Source of the DNA: Gemmatimonadota bacterium
Lineage (GTDB): Bacteria; Gemmatimonadota; Gemmatimonadetes; Longimicrobiales; Gaopeijiaceae
DNA length: 6,266 nucleotides
Direction of reading: 5' to 3'
Assembly (NCBI GenBank): GCA_007127575.1
Contig: SKZC01000145.1
Span: 1 to 6,266 of the forward strand
In this document: positions 6,083 through 6,266 of the stretch, one piece after another
How positions within the stretch are numbered: position 1 is the first letter of the stretch
Layout of the letters: every line of letters starts with the position of its first letter
Position numbers and translations under genes: made by a program
The notes under the pieces: generated by a model
The model's database searches: none
Told to the model about the DNA's origin: nothing
What the model saw: only the letters and a program-made list of their open reading frames with translations

Positions 6083-6109
6083 CCGCTCCCTCCTCCCCCC
6101 TGGGGGCGG
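6083..6109 (+). repeat. Second GC-rich inverted repeat downstream of DUF1028
   Basis: CCGCTCCC (6083-6090) can pair with GGGGGCGG (6102-6109), with one G-U wobble, around an 11-base loop. Three copies of GGAAC lie around it (6072-6076, 6079-6083, 6108-6112). It follows the hairpin at 6032-6057 by about 25 bases, in the gap before the next gene, and could add to transcription termination. Compositional chance cannot be excluded. Confidence 0.25.
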
Positions 6110-6160
6110 AACCCCTCACACTTCTTGTGGCTTGTTCCTTCCGGGACGGGGATCCACCTT

Positions 6161-6174
6161 GCCGGGGCCCCGGC
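6161..6174. repeat. Perfect 14-base palindrome GCCGGGGCCCCGGC
   Basis: The sequence is identical to its reverse complement and lies about 48 bases upstream of the probable start at 6222. It could be a binding site for a dimeric protein or a small RNA hairpin (5-bp stem, GGCC loop). All its bases are G or C, so a chance palindrome is quite possible. Confidence 0.25.
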
Positions 6175-6221
6175 CTGCATGATCCGGAGTCGCGAGAAAC
6201 ATGGCACCTAGGAGGAAGGGG

Positions 6222-6266
6222 ATGATGGGAGTGAGGATGCTCGTCGCCGGGGTGGTGGTCGCGATC
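6222..6266 (+). CDS. Start of an unidentified exported or membrane protein (cut by window edge)
   Basis: Fifteen codons are visible, reading MMGVRMLVAGVVVAI and running off the window. AGGAGG (6210-6215) lies 6 bases before the first ATG (6222), an ideal spacing; a second ATG follows directly at 6225. An in-frame ATG at 6201 would add MAPRRKG, also a plausible basic N-region of a signal peptide, but it has only a distant GGAG. The hydrophobic run suggests a signal peptide or first membrane segment. No function can be assigned from this fragment. Confidence 0.5.
   Translation, partial: MMGVRMLVAGVVVAI

Noticed and set aside
6044..6221. Possible small gene or promoter in the gap after DUF1028.
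   Set aside because: No frame with a start and ribosome-binding site stands out, and no -35/-10 pair is convincing. Only GC-rich inverted repeats are seen.
1..6266. tRNA, rRNA, CRISPR array, insertion sequence or toxin-antitoxin pair.
   Set aside because: No cloverleaf-like conserved segments, regularly spaced repeats, terminal inverted repeats, transposase motifs or toxin-like small gene pairs were recognised. The XRE protein is too long and has PAS domains, unlike a typical antitoxin.

Overview
This is a GC-rich bacterial window, roughly two-thirds G+C by eye. It holds four complete protein genes and two genes cut by the window edges. The organism cannot be named from the sequence. The codon use, the exported DUF1028 protein whose signal peptide ends in a VAQ-type site, and the PAS histidine kinases with HDLNN-type H-boxes would fit Gemmatimonadota or a similar high-GC environmental lineage. 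That placement is a weak inference.

Layout, left to right. Positions 1-252 (minus) carry the first 84 codons of an aldehyde dehydrogenase of the PaaZ/BoxD type, linked to phenylacetate or benzoyl-CoA breakdown. A 195-base gap follows; in the minus-strand direction it is rich in G-runs. Positions 448-1479 (minus) encode a 343-residue regulator with an N-terminal XRE/Cro helix-turn-helix followed by two PAS sensor domains. Positions 1480-1681 are a divergent control region with a candidate minus-strand promoter, a 14-base near-palindrome over its predicted start point, and a leader hairpin. Positions 1682-3625 (plus) encode a soluble hybrid histidine kinase (PAS-PAS-HisKA-HATPase-REC). Positions 3622-5124 (plus) encode a second soluble kinase (PAS-PAS-HisKA-HATPase, no receiver) that starts inside the stop codon of the first. 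Positions 5246-6043 (plus) encode an exported DUF1028 (Ntn-hydrolase superfamily) protein, with a strong hairpin over its stop codon. Positions 6222-6266 hold the first 15 codons of a further gene that looks like the start of a signal peptide or membrane segment.

How the genes may work together. The centre is a compact sensory island: one DNA-binding PAS regulator divergent from two translationally coupled PAS kinases, giving six PAS domains in three cytoplasmic proteins. No DNA-binding response regulator and no HPt protein are visible. The kinase pair therefore either signals through the receiver at the end of the first kinase, through partners elsewhere, or through the divergent regulator. 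The second kinase departs from consensus at two motifs (HH instead of HD/HE in the H-box, APGLGL instead of GTGLGL in the G2 box) and may be a modified or regulatory partner. The regulator gene lies upstream of the aldehyde dehydrogenase on the same strand, so an aromatic-catabolism target is possible but unproven. All three regulatory genes appear to use GTG or TTG starts. The ordinary parts are the aldehyde dehydrogenase and DUF1028 genes. The divergent module is the best candidate for something undescribed, though each of its parts belongs to a known family.
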